DNA from: Viridibacillus sp050279675 | Lineage (GTDB): Bacteria; Bacillota; Bacilli; Bacillales_A; Planococcaceae | Reading direction: 5' to 3' | NCBI RefSeq assembly: GCF_050279675.1 | Contig: NZ_JBNNUK010000011.1 | Coordinates: forward strand, 62,001-126,000 | DNA length: 64,000 nucleotides | Part shown: in pieces, positions 18,557-26,492 of the stretch | How positions within the stretch are numbered: position 1 is the first letter of the stretch | Layout of the letters: every line of letters starts with the position of its first letter | The notes under the pieces: model-generated | The model's input: the letters and a program-made list of their open reading frames with translations, nothing else | The model's database searches: none | Told to the model about the DNA's origin: nothing | Made by a program: the position numbers and the translations under genes

Positions 18557-18922
18557 ATGATGGTTCCTATAAAATATTGTATCTTTTTGATGGGCATTTT
18601 TTCTGTATTAGTAGGCTGTTCAACAGGTACACATAATCCGACCGCAAAAGAGCTATTGAAAGAGCATCCAGATATAGATATTTTGCAATATCAAGATATT
18701 ATTTATTCAAAAACAGAAATGGTTGAGTTTGAAGCTGTGAAGGGCGAACTTTTAGGTGAAATTAAAAAACGCAAAACTACTGGTTCTATGTTTAAAGATT
18801 TCTATGCAAGTAAATTAGCTAAAGGAACTAAGATATTTGCGGTAGGGGATGACGATACCTTCATGCTGATTGCTGAAGTAGGTGGCGAATTAATTTATTA
18901 TAAAGCCTTATTGGAAGGATAA
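18557..18922 (+). CDS. Small predicted lipoprotein, unknown function
   Basis: 121 residues: a signal helix, lipobox LVGC, then an alpha/beta-looking domain of about 95 residues. The segment HNPTAKELLKEHPDIDILQYQDIIYSK.. is typical of small Firmicute lipoproteins of unknown role. The start could equally be the ATG three bases later. It has its own terminator about 130 bp downstream. No link to neighbouring genes is evident. Confidence 0.75.
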   Translation: MMVPIKYCIFLMGIFSVLVGCSTGTHNPTAKELLKEHPDIDILQYQDIIYSKTEMVEFEAVKGELLGEIKKRKTTGSMFKDFYASKLAKGTKIFAVGDDDTFMLIAEVGGELIYYKALLEG

Positions 18923-19053
18923 ACTAGATCGGTCTTAACGAAAGGTTTGTAAAGTTGTAGATGATTTCTCAAATGGAAAATAATATTTCAATGGATTGAA
19001 TGAATCAAGTATGTACCTTTGGATTCCTTTCCCTTATGATTAACAAAAAAGTG

Positions 19054-19110
19054 AAAAAGGACGGTATTCCTAAGCCGATTGACTATTAGGAAACTGTCCT
19101 TTTCTTTTTT
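19054..19110. terminator. Terminator shared by the lipoprotein gene and the MarR gene
   Basis: AAAGGACGGTATTCCTAA pairs (two mismatches) with TTAGGAAACTGTCCTTTT, followed by T-rich 19100-19110. The A-rich left flank (19044-19059) makes it usable from the minus strand too. The ancestral stop of the MarR gene lies in its T run. Confidence 0.75.
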
Positions 19111-19581
19111 AGCGTGTTGTTTTAGAAAATTTGCTACGTGTAGTGGAGCTGAGATGTTGAATCTGCTCTTCTAATACTGTGCTCGCGTTTCCTATAAATT
19201 GTGAAATGAGAGCAAGCTCTTCCGGTGTATAGAGGAAGCTAGATTAAGCATTGCTTTATGAAGCGGTTCGTACTCAGGGACAATAATGACTCTGCGACGG
19301 TCATTGGGATCATTTTGCCTCCGAACATAACCGATTTTTTCAAGTCGGTCTACTAAGGAAGGTATGCTACCCGTAGCGAGCCCAGTTTTTTTAGATAGCT
19401 CGCCAGCAGTAATTGGACCTGTTTCAAGTAGGATATCTAATGAAATAAAATCATTATTGTATACCCCTAAAGAGGCAGCAACATTTTGCTGATGTAATAT
19501 CGTACGTGTTCCTAGACCGCGCATTAGAGAAGTGAAATGTTCTTGAGGGTCTAGAGTTTGATCATCTTGATGACTTGACAA
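19109..19581 (-). pseudogene. MarR family regulator with a C-terminal frameshift
   Basis: The readable frame (from 19581 to TAG at 19192, 129 aa) has the winged helix: LDILLETGPITAGELSKKTG, recognition region ATGSIPSLVDRLEKIGYV and wing DPNDRRRVIIV. After LASS it drops into a meaningless 10-residue tail. In the other frame the DNA from about 19231 down to TAA at 19109-19111 encodes YTPEELALISQFIG and STVLEEQIQHL, the expected MarR dimerisation helix. One missing base near 19229-19236 restores the join. It is divergent from the MFS gene, its likely target. It may be a true mutation or a sequencing error; if real, the repressor may not dimerise and the pump would be derepressed. Confidence 0.8.
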
Positions 19582-19608
19582 AGGATTAACCTCTTTTTAA
19601 TATAAGAA

Positions 19609-19647
19609 AATATCTTGGTGGTTGAGATATTAGATTATCGAGATATT
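19609..19647. promoter_or_regulatory. Candidate MarR operator in the marR-MFS divergent region
   Basis: AATATCT (19609-19615) and AGATATT (19625-19631) form a perfect 7+7 inverted repeat with a 9-base spacer. GAGATATT recurs 16 bp later at 19640-19647. The size and symmetry fit MarR dimers. Location between divergent regulator and pump genes supports autoregulation and pump repression. Confidence 0.55.
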
Positions 19648-19714
19648 TGATAAGTGTGATATTATACAAGTTCATTCTATCGAAATCATTATTAATTTGC
19701 AAAGGGGTTTATAA

Positions 19715-21241
19715 ATGGAAGCTTCAAAAAGTAACATAAAGCTAGTTGTAACGGGCTTATTACTAGCGATTTTTATGTCGGCAATTGACAATACAATTGT
19801 TGCTACAGCTATGGGAACTATCGTTTCTCAACTAGGTGGGATGGATAAGTTTGTTTGGGTTACATCCGCTTATATGGTTACAACAATGGCAGGTATGCCG
19901 ATTTTCGGGAAATTATCCGATATGTATGGCAGAAAGAAATTTTTTATCTTTGGATTAACGGTATTCGTAATTGGTTCAGCACTTTGTGGCTTTGCTCAAA
20001 CGATTGAGCAACTTAGTATTTATAGAGCTATTCAAGGAATTGGTGCCGGCGCATTAATGCCAATCGCATTTACAATTGTATTTGACATATTCCCACCACA
20101 AAAACGAGGGAAAATGACGGGTCTGTTGGGCGCGGTATTCGGTATTGCTAGTGTTGTTGGACCGCTTTTAGGTGCATATATAACAGATAATATTGGTTGG
20201 GAATGGGTATTTTATATTAACTTGCCAATCGGTATCGTTTCATTTTTATTAATTATGAAGAATTATAAGGAATCTCCAGTACATACGAAGCAAAAGATCG
20301 ATTGGTGGGGAGCGGCAACGCTTGTGCTTGCGGTCATCAGCCTTATGTTTGCACTAGAACTGGGCGGTAAACAGTATGATTGGAACTCAGCACCGATTAT
20401 TTCATTGTTTGTTAGTTTTGCTATTTTCTTTATTGTGTTCTTTTTCGTGGAGTTAAAAGCAGAAGAACCAATACTTCCATTCTTCTTATTTAAGCGTCGT
20501 CTATTTGCTTCTTCGCAAATTTTGGCATTCTTATATGGTGGTACCTTTATTATTTTGACAGTATATATTCCTATTTATGTTCAGGCTGTATATGGCGCAT
20601 CAGCAACTAATGCTGGCCTTATCCTCATGCCTATGATGTTGGGTTCCGTTGCAGGAAGTGCATTTGGTGGTATTTTCTTAACGAAAATAAGCTACCGTAA
20701 CTTAATGATTATTTCTGTTATTTCGTATTTTGCAGGTATGTTCCTACTTAGTACACTAACACCAGATACAGCTCGAATTCTTCTTACGATGTATATGATT
20801 CTTGTAGGTTTTGGTATGGGCTTCTCATTCTCATTGTTACCGACGGCTTCTCAGCATAATCTAGATGCTCGTTATCGTGGAACTGCGAATTCAACTAATT
20901 CATTCCTTCGCACGCTAGGAATGACGATGGGAATTACTATTTTTGGTACGATCCAAAATAATGTATTTACTAATAAACTAGCTGAAGGATTCAAAAGTTT
21001 GGGTGAAAGCGCCAATTCGGCAATGTTTAATATTGGAGATATAAGACAGATTTTTGAACCAAGTGTACGTGAGAAAATTCCTGCTGAGATTCTTGATGTC
21101 ATTGTTAATGCAATGTCCAACTCAGTTACGCACGTTTTTCTACTTGCACTCATTCCAATTGTCATAGCAGTGGTTTTCGTTTTCATGATGGGGAATTCAA
21201 GAGTAATTGTTACAGATAACCAAGATGAGACAAAAATTTAA
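19715..21241 (+). CDS. MFS drug efflux transporter, DHA2 (EmrB/QacA) type
   Basis: 508 residues with about 14 hydrophobic helices. DHA2 markers: AIDNTIVATAMGTI (motif D1) near 22-35, GKLSDMYGRKKFF (motif A) near 67-79, YRAIQGIGAGALMPI (motif B) near 104-118 and GLLGAVFGIASVVGPLLGAY (motif C, antiporter signature) near 137-156. Such proteins export cationic or hydrophobic drugs in exchange for protons. AAAGGGG precedes the ATG. The divergent MarR gene and the intervening repeat indicate drug-responsive control. The drug spectrum is unknown. Confidence 0.92.
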   Translation: MEASKSNIKLVVTGLLLAIFMSAIDNTIVATAMGTIVSQLGGMDKFVWVTSAYMVTTMAGMPIFGKLSDMYGRKKFFIFGLTVFVIGSALCGFAQTIEQLSIYRAIQGIGAGALMPIAFTIVFDIFPPQKRGKMTGLLGAVFGIASVVGPLLGAYITDNIGWEWVFYINLPIGIVSFLLIMKNYKESPVHTKQKIDWWGAATLVLAVISLMFALELGGKQYDWNSAPIISLFVSFAIFFIVFFFVELKAEEPILPFFLFKRRLFASSQILAFLYGGTFIILTVYIPIYVQAVYGASATNAGLILMPMMLGSVAGSAFGGIFLTKISYRNLMIISVISYFAGMFLLSTLTPDTARILLTMYMILVGFGMGFSFSLLPTASQHNLDARYRGTANSTNSFLRTLGMTMGITIFGTIQNNVFTNKLAEGFKSLGESANSAMFNIGDIRQIFEPSVREKIPAEILDVIVNAMSNSVTHVFLLALIPIVIAVVFVFMMGNSRVIVTDNQDETKI

Positions 21242-21340
21242 TCCAAGAAATAGTGCAATTGACATTTTGGAATGTAGTCCTCCGAATGCATAAAATTGTC
21301 TCTGTAATTACCGAGAGGTTGTAGTATGGAGAGGATATAT

Positions 21341-21515
21341 ATGAAAGGTACCATATTTATAGGTGCTTGGGAAAACAATCGAAAGAATGTGTCCCTTTCG
21401 ATTGCAAAATACAAGCTAGTTGTTCTAACAGGATTGTCTGGAACAGTAAAGTCATGGCGGAAAACTTGTAGTTGATCGTACGCCTAAGCAAGTAGCCGAA
21501 GTACCAACTTATCAA
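21341..21515 (+). pseudogene. Fragment of a UvrA-like excinuclease ATPase gene
   Basis: From ATG 21341, with GAGAGG just upstream, 44 residues match the start of a UvrA paralogue: AWENNRKNVSLSIAKYKL, then VVLTGLSGTVKS, the family's KNVSLDIP..LVVITGLSGSGKS with the Walker A damaged (GTVKS). A stop follows at 21473-21475. In a neighbouring frame 21456-21515 reads GKLVVDRTPKQVAEVPTYQTG, which may be another scrap of the gene. It is clearly non-functional. UvrA-like genes of this kind often confer drug self-protection. Confidence 0.6.
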
Positions 21516-21603
21516 ACAGGGAAGGGGGCGGGGGTTTGAATCCCTCCTGGGACGTCAATTAAACACAGTTCAATCCTTGATATGACAGGGTTTGAGACAG
21601 ATG

Positions 21604-21639
21604 AGGGATTCGGTCATTGATGCAGAATCCCTTTTTTTT
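21604..21639 (+). terminator. Terminator-like hairpin upstream of the integrase relic
   Basis: AGGGATTC pairs with GAATCCCT around a 13-base loop, followed by eight T. Confidence 0.75.
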
Positions 21640-21708
21640 ACCCTTAAATTACGTATTTATATAGACAGACAACTATCTTCCAATTCAGATGAAATGGAGG
21701 ATCTTTTT

Positions 21709-22495
21709 ATGACCAAAAAGACAGGATTGTTTGATGCGGATTTCACACTGACAACTATAGAGCTTACCGCTTCTATTAAAGGGGAGGAGGTAACTAGCGT
21801 TCGCTACAAGCTCTTTACAGAAGCGGTGAGAATATTATATGTCAAATGGAGGTTAGTGGCTATAGAACGCGTACCATCAAGGATTATGATACAGTGCTGA
21901 TGAACTTCTCAAAGAGTGCAGGGGTTACCTATTTGGAAGAAATCACTGTAGACACAGTTTACTCATGGCTTGATAGTATGCAGGTGGTGAATCAAACAAA
22001 GCTAACACGCCTAAAGGTTCTGAAATCGTTCTTAGGCAAGTGTTTCACCAATGGTTGGCTTAGCTTGAACTTTTGGCAAGCAATCAATGTGAAGGTAGAT
22101 AAGAAGGTTAAAAAAGGAGCAAAGCCAAATGACATTGCAATCTTAGTGTCATTAATTGATAAAAGTACATTCATTGGTCTGAGAGATGTAACTGCAATTT
22201 TAACGATGTACAAGACAGGGATTCGCATTAACACGTTGGGGCAGCTAAGAGAGTCACATATTAATTGGGGAAACAAAGTGCTTGTGCTAGATGGAGCAAT
22301 ATAAAAAATCATCAGGTGTTAAAGTTACCAATAGATGACCAATTAATGGATTTATGCCTAGTGCTAATCCAATGTAATGACAAGCTTAGAGAACACTATG
22401 GGGAGAGCAATACCAACATTGAACACGAAGTAAAATAATGCCATTTCTAAACAGCTTACTAAGTATGCTAAGCGCTATGGATTTGAGAACGCTAC
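21709..22495 (+). pseudogene. Broken tyrosine recombinase (phage/ICE integrase)
   Basis: Reading across frames gives one integrase. 21709-21830 encodes KKTGLFDADFTLTTIELT and YKLFTEAVR (start with a good ATGGAGGATC box). A frame change follows, and 21846-22304 encodes the SAM-like core-binding domain (YLEEITVDTVYSWLDSM, LKSFLGKCFTNGW) and the first catalytic-domain part with the box-I Arg in MYKTGIRINTLGQLRESH. A second frame change leads to NHQVLKLPIDDQLMDLCL at about 22305-22380. A deletion joins it to NTK-stop-NNAISKQLTKYAKRYGFEN near 22425-22490. The HxxR and Tyr boxes are missing, so it cannot recombine. Confidence 0.8.
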
Positions 22496-22720
22496 TGAGG
22501 AACAACGAACATTTGAGATTACCAAAGAGAAAGTATTGCTAATGGTTATCATGTTTGCTGAGAATGAGATTTAAACACTTCTTAGCTGAGATAGAGCATG
22601 TAGCAAGGCTCAACAGATTTAACTAAGAGTTAGCTTACAACAAAAATCTTAGCAACCTGTTAGAAGAGTTTAACGAGAGTGTGAGGTTGATATTGAAGCA
22701 GAGGAATCATTTACTTAGGT
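22496..22720 (+). pseudogene. Phage-gene fragment, copy 1 of a duplicated remnant
   Basis: After the integrase relic, frames encode EEQRTFEITKEKVLLMVIMF and, from 22581 to 22683, FLAEIEHVARLNRFN-stop-ELAYNKN and LLEEFNESV. This 103-bp stretch aligns without gaps and with roughly 75% identity to 24291-24393. The stop codon inside it shows decay. No function can be given. Confidence 0.6.
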
Positions 22721-22780
22721 AGTCTAAATGAAGCTACTGAGCTGTCAGTGAGGGTACAGGAGCAAGTCTGGGGGCATAAC

Positions 22781-22811
22781 AAAAGGACTTGCATATAGTA
22801 CAAGTCCTTTT
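22781..22811. terminator. Hairpin terminator between phage fragment and lipoprotein gene
   Basis: AAAAGGACTTG pairs perfectly with CAAGTCCTTTT. The same ACAAAAGGACTTGCATAT string recurs at 24039-24056, preceded in both cases by GGGTACAG, so this terminator block is part of the duplicated phage remnant. It can also end the minus-strand lipoprotein gene. Confidence 0.75.
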
Positions 22812-22814
22812 GAA

Positions 22815-23585
22815 TCAGTTAGTAGGGAGCGTTGGAACTTCAAATAAATATCCATCATAAAATGCAAATTGTATATAGTGACTATTTAGTTTGTATGTAT
22901 AACTTGTCAATAAACCGTTATTTGGAGAGTCCATAAAACCTGTATATTCTCCTTCTCCTAATAGTGTGAGAACTTCTGATAGAGGCATACCTTTAACAAG
23001 TTGTTCATAACCTTCTAGTGAAAGAGCAGGGGTGCCTACTAAACCTGCTTGGCTTGTACTCGCTAGCTTACCATCAAAGAACATTAATGAAAGACTAGAA
23101 TATCCTACTCCATCATATTTGTAGGATTCTATTCCTTCAGATGTAGAAGACATAGTAAGGTCAAGAGTACCCTCTAAATTTGTTAAAGCTGTAACTTCTT
23201 CATAAGTCATATTTGGCTGTAGTAACTTAAATAAATCCATAGTCATTTCTGATGAATGTTCAATAGTAGATTTGAATTTTGTTCCATCTTTTATTCCTGT
23301 AGCTTCTTCCATGTAGAGTTGATTAGCTGTTTCATAATCAATGTCAAAATAGTCGGCAGTTTTCTGTATTACTAATTCATCGTGTTCTTCAGGACTATAG
23401 TCATCACCGAAGTTTGTCAGACTATCAAACTCACTTTGAGCATAGTCATATACTTCTTTACTTGTTGGGAAATCATTCTTGCTAGTGGCTTCAGCATTAG
23501 TTGGATTATCAGTCGTTTTCCCTACATCATTATTATTACAAGCTACTAAAAATATTGATAAGAGTAGAATAAGGCTTAATCTCAT
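22815..23585 (-). CDS. Predicted lipoprotein with two BLIP/SmpA-like repeats
   Basis: 256 residues. The start is ATG at 23585, since GGAGGAAC lies 8 bases upstream; a further upstream TTG would place that box inside the gene. A signal helix with lipobox LVAC is followed by a low-complexity Asn/Thr linker. Two segments, LLQPNMTYEEVTALTNLEG near 128-146 and LVKGMPLSEVLTLLGEGEY near 209-227, look like the repeated hairpin units of the SmpA/BamE/beta-lactamase-inhibitor fold. It is intact although it sits between phage relics. A role is unknown; surface cargo of a former prophage is possible. Confidence 0.75.
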   Translation of the reverse strand: MRLSLILLLSIFLVACNNNDVGKTTDNPTNAEATSKNDFPTSKEVYDYAQSEFDSLTNFGDDYSPEEHDELVIQKTADYFDIDYETANQLYMEEATGIKDGTKFKSTIEHSSEMTMDLFKLLQPNMTYEEVTALTNLEGTLDLTMSSTSEGIESYKYDGVGYSSLSLMFFDGKLASTSQAGLVGTPALSLEGYEQLVKGMPLSEVLTLLGEGEYTGFMDSPNNGLLTSYTYKLNSHYIQFAFYDGYLFEVPTLPTN

Positions 23586-23754
23586 AATTTGTTCCTCCAA
23601 ATTGGTTTGTTAAATTGAGTAAAAAGTAATTACAGCCCTTATATTACAATGTATTTATAAATTTTGTAAGTATTGACTTTTTGTGGTGTAACTTGTTTAT
23701 ATGGGTTTGTTTCCAATTGCGATACGATGAGTACCTAAGATGATTACTTAGAAA

Positions 23755-24009
23755 GTTACAGAAGAATTAGGCTATAAGGCATTAGAATCTACATGTAAGC
23801 GTGATGGTAAGAAGGCTGATAGGGAGAAGAAAGAACTCAAAGCAACTGTTATGGAGCATAGAAAGCTTTTAGCTGATATGTACATGGAACATTGTGAGGG
23901 GCTGTTTGAAGTGTTCAATGGTGTTGCTATTGAGACTGATGATGAGATTGTTACAATTGCTCCTATTTGGCTCGCACAGGTCGATTCATTGGCTCGTGTC
24001 AAAGCCTAA
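23755..24009 (+). pseudogene. Phage-protein fragment without a start codon
   Basis: The frame is open from a stop at about 23749 to TAA 24007-24009 and encodes 84 residues: VTEELGYKALESTCKRDG, KKADREKKELKATVMEHRKL.., ending VTIAPIWLAQVDSLARVKA. There is no suitable start or ribosome site. It is charged and helical, so it seems a real protein end cut at its 5' side. It is followed by the duplicated terminator block. The family is not recognised. Confidence 0.45.
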
Positions 24010-24043
24010 TGTTATAGGTAACTATAGGGTACAGTAGAACAAA

Positions 24044-24091
24044 AGGACTTGCATATATGATATACAATCATACACGCAAGTCCTGTTTTTT
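24044..24091 (+). terminator. Second copy of the phage-remnant terminator
   Basis: AGGACTTGC (24044-24052) pairs with GCAAGTCCT (24076-24084), followed by a T run. Confidence 0.75.
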
Positions 24092-24168
24092 CTTCAACTA
24101 ATGTCTTCGTTAGCTTGTTTGATTTTTTGAGATTCTAAATTTCATTTGAGAGAGAAAATAGGCTAATA

Positions 24169-24426
24169 TTGCAGATAGCAAAGATAACAGTAATGGAATT
24201 GAAGTCGCCCCAAACTCTACTTCTTGACTTAAATTACCACCTATTGAAGAAAAATCGGGAGTATAAGAAGCGTAAGGACAAGAACAAGCTCTTAGCTGAA
24301 ATCAAGGATGCAGCCAAGCTGAACCGTTTCAACTTTGAGTTAGCTTATAACAACAATCGTAGCAAGCTCTTAGAAGCATTTAGCGAGCCTGTGAGCATTG
24401 ATACAGGCTCACAACAGTTAGTTTGA
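24169..24426 (+). pseudogene. Phage-gene fragment, copy 2 of the duplicated remnant
   Basis: An 85-residue frame that lacks a good ribosome site. Its second half, LLAEIKDAAKLNRFNFELAY then NNNRSKLLEAFSEPV, is the intact version of the broken copy at 22581-22683. The first half, LLLDLNYHLLKKNREYKKRK, is Lys-rich and helical. Possibly a small phage protein still expressed, but more likely a remnant. Nothing identifies its role. Confidence 0.5.
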
Positions 24427-24480
24427 TAGATTTGATATTGCCTATTCAACATACGGTACTTTATACAAACGCTCGGTAAC

Positions 24481-25203
24481 TTAACGTCTACCAATAGGTT
24501 TTTTGCCTGAATATTTATCGGCTAATTTCATGAATTTATCCATTTGGTCAGGGTTCTCAATAGCCTTCGCTAAAAACATTTCCATAGCTTTATCTTCGGG
24601 TTTACTAGAAGTGTTTTTTTGAATTTGTCCCACTACCAAATCTACAGTTTGTTCAAAGGCTTCGTTATTTCGAACATTAATTAATTCTTTAAGTTCCTCT
24701 ATAGAATCTTGAATATTCAAAAGGAAAGGAATTGCACTTTGAGCTTCAGTTCTTGGAGTATTAGTATTTGTAGAATCTTCAGTTTCCTCTTGAATGTTAA
24801 AGGATTCAATAGTTTCTTTCAAACGTTCTTTTGCAGCGTCAACTTTGTCTAAATCAGTTAACAGGTAAGAGATTGTTCTTAGGCTTGCTAAATCAAAAGG
24901 GATTTGTGTTGATTCATCTTTAATCAAAATTAAAGGTTTGTTTAGAGCATGACGATAACCGATTTCGTAAAATGCATTAGGGTTGTGGTCTGTCATATCT
25001 GCGATAACTAAGTCAGAGTTTTCTAAGTGTTGGACGATAGTATTATCAATCTTATCAACCGTATTAAGTTTATCAACACGAACAACATTAAAGTCTAAAC
25101 TTTCACAGATAGGCTCAATAATATGTTTCAGAACTTTATCCGAACGTTTTCTTTGTGGAGAATCATCTGCTCCAATTGGACACACTATAAAGCAAGTTTT
25201 CAT
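24481..25203 (-). CDS. Nucleoside deoxyribosyltransferase/TIR-like Rossmann protein, possible defence effector
   Basis: 240 residues from ATG 25203, chosen because TTGGAGG lies 8-9 bases upstream. The N-terminal 130 residues form the NDT/TIR-like fold: KTCFIVCPIG (strand 1), RSDKVLKHIIEPI, NVVRVDKL, then ENSDLVIADMTDHNPNAFYE with IGYRHALNKPLILI. The Glu after FY is the expected catalytic residue for glycosidic-bond cleavage. The C-terminal 110 residues are helical, with an acidic Thr/Asn linker, and are not recognised. The gene is intact inside decayed prophage DNA, a typical place for accessory immunity genes. Alternatively it is a nucleotide-salvage or regulatory protein. Confidence 0.75.
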   Translation of the reverse strand: MKTCFIVCPIGADDSPQRKRSDKVLKHIIEPICESLDFNVVRVDKLNTVDKIDNTIVQHLENSDLVIADMTDHNPNAFYEIGYRHALNKPLILIKDESTQIPFDLASLRTISYLLTDLDKVDAAKERLKETIESFNIQEETEDSTNTNTPRTEAQSAIPFLLNIQDSIEELKELINVRNNEAFEQTVDLVVGQIQKNTSSKPEDKAMEMFLAKAIENPDQMDKFMKLADKYSGKKPIGRR

Positions 25204-25506
25204 AATAAAACCTCCAAGGGTATATTCATACCAAAAATTGAATTTATCGGTACTTTGGTATTGTAGCATGGTTCAATACATTTATGTAAAAAAATGTAAA
25301 ATACTGTTACAGTAGACGGTGCGAGTGCGTTTGACTGCTTCGCATAAATTGAAACGGTCTTTCTTTTTGTCTGACGGATAGCGAAATCTTAAATTGTTGA
25401 TTGCAGCACTGACCTAGACAGAGCAGGAGAAACTAATTTGATTATTATACTTGATTATTGGAGTTTGACGATAGTAATAGCGATAATGAGATGTACGGAT
25501 AAATAT

Positions 25507-25665
25507 ATTACATTTAACGACCGTTTGATGTAACGAATTATTCAGAATGACGGAGCTTGATTTGGTGGGCTTTTGAAGTTACAAAAAAACATTACATTTA
25601 AAATTACATAAAAGGCTTACATCAATTGAGTGTGATGATAGAGTAAATGTAACGTTAAATGTAAT
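25507..25665. repeat. Cluster of TTACATTTAA repeats before a recombinase fragment
   Basis: ATTACATTTAA occurs at 25507-25517 and 25591-25601. Its exact reverse complement TTAAATGTAAT is at 25655-25665, and a further TAAATGTAA at 25644-25652 forms a 12-bp-spaced direct pair with it. Together they make an inverted/direct repeat array ending 12 bp before the recombinase ATG. This could be a binding-site array (operator, resolution site or iterons). The rest of 25270-25677 shows no gene. Confidence 0.5.
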
Positions 25666-25677
25666 TGGAGGACTATT

Positions 25678-25860
25678 ATGAATAACATACAAGTTATTGC
25701 CTATGCTCGTGTATCAACAGAGCAACAGGAAATAGCAAGGCAACTAGATGCATTAGCCACTTGGGCAATGAAGAGATACGAGAACAACTTTGTGAAGCTG
25801 AAGGATAGTGGAATCACTGATGATGAAATCAACAAAATAATGGAAGGTTTATTACTTTAG
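25678..25860 (+). pseudogene. Truncated serine recombinase (resolvase N-terminus)
   Basis: 60 residues starting after a GGAGG box. IQVIAYARVSTEQQEIARQLDAL is the N-terminus of the resolvase/invertase family with its nucleophilic Ser in YARVST. It then switches to KLKDSGITDDEINKIMEGLL, which does not match the catalytic core, and stops. Full-length members have about 180-200 residues, so most of the catalytic domain and the DNA-binding domain are gone. Confidence 0.7.
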
Positions 25861-26492
25861 ATAGCACTGTTGTGAGTGTAACTTTCGGTGATTAGGTGGT
25901 ATAAACTACATGTTTATATCCTTTTTTTGTTATGTACATAAATTGTAATGGGAAGTTATCCTTTAAAAGGAATATTTTTTAGGAAGATGATTTATATTGA
26001 CTAAGATTTTTAATAGCCTTGATCCAACCACTATCATACCCCTACCTCATAGGGTGGGTCTGGTTCTTTTTATCCGCTTACTCCTACAATATTGGACACT
26101 TCAAATACAGGATTCATGGAAATGTAGATGGCTGTTCTTATTCCTGATAGTTTATTACAAGCTATGTCAGAGAATAAGGCAGTCATTTTTGCACCAATTT
26201 GTTGTCCTCAACTCAGACTTCGTGCTCTGAATATAATTAATTTAAAGCTTTTCAAGCTAAAAACTGAATCACTTCTACAGCTAACAAATATATTTTTAAA
26301 ATGCTATGGTTAAAAATTTAATTATATTATTGGTAATAACCTCCTACTAAGCTTGCATTGGCATAGACATTTTCTTGAAAAATTATTGATGTTGCCATTT
26401 AAATAAATATTCCCATTTTATACATATTTATTTTCATCTTATTTCACATTTGTCTTGTAAAATTAGCACTAATTGGAGGGAGAGAATAAAAA
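25861..26492. other. Intergenic stretch, no supported gene
   Basis: AT-rich DNA with two short overlapping open frames between 25997 and 26313. They lack good ribosome sites and family motifs, so I do not call them genes. The last 60 bases should hold the promoter of the nos operon; I see no clear FNR-type palindrome. Confidence 0.5.

Noticed and set aside
21516..21560. Complete tRNA gene
   Set aside because: Only a T-arm and 3' acceptor strand can be formed; there is no matching 5' acceptor, D-arm or anticodon arm upstream.
23772..24002. Minus-strand open frame of 76 codons
   Set aside because: Antisense to the helical phage fragment at 23755-24009, whose amino acid composition is more protein-like.
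25997..26313. Two overlapping small open frames before nosL
   Set aside because: Poor starts, no family motif and odd composition; probably chance frames in decayed DNA.
26330..26492. FNR/ArcA-type anaerobic box before the nos operon
   Set aside because: I looked for TGTGA-N6-TCACA-like symmetry and found only a lone TTCACA half; not enough to call.
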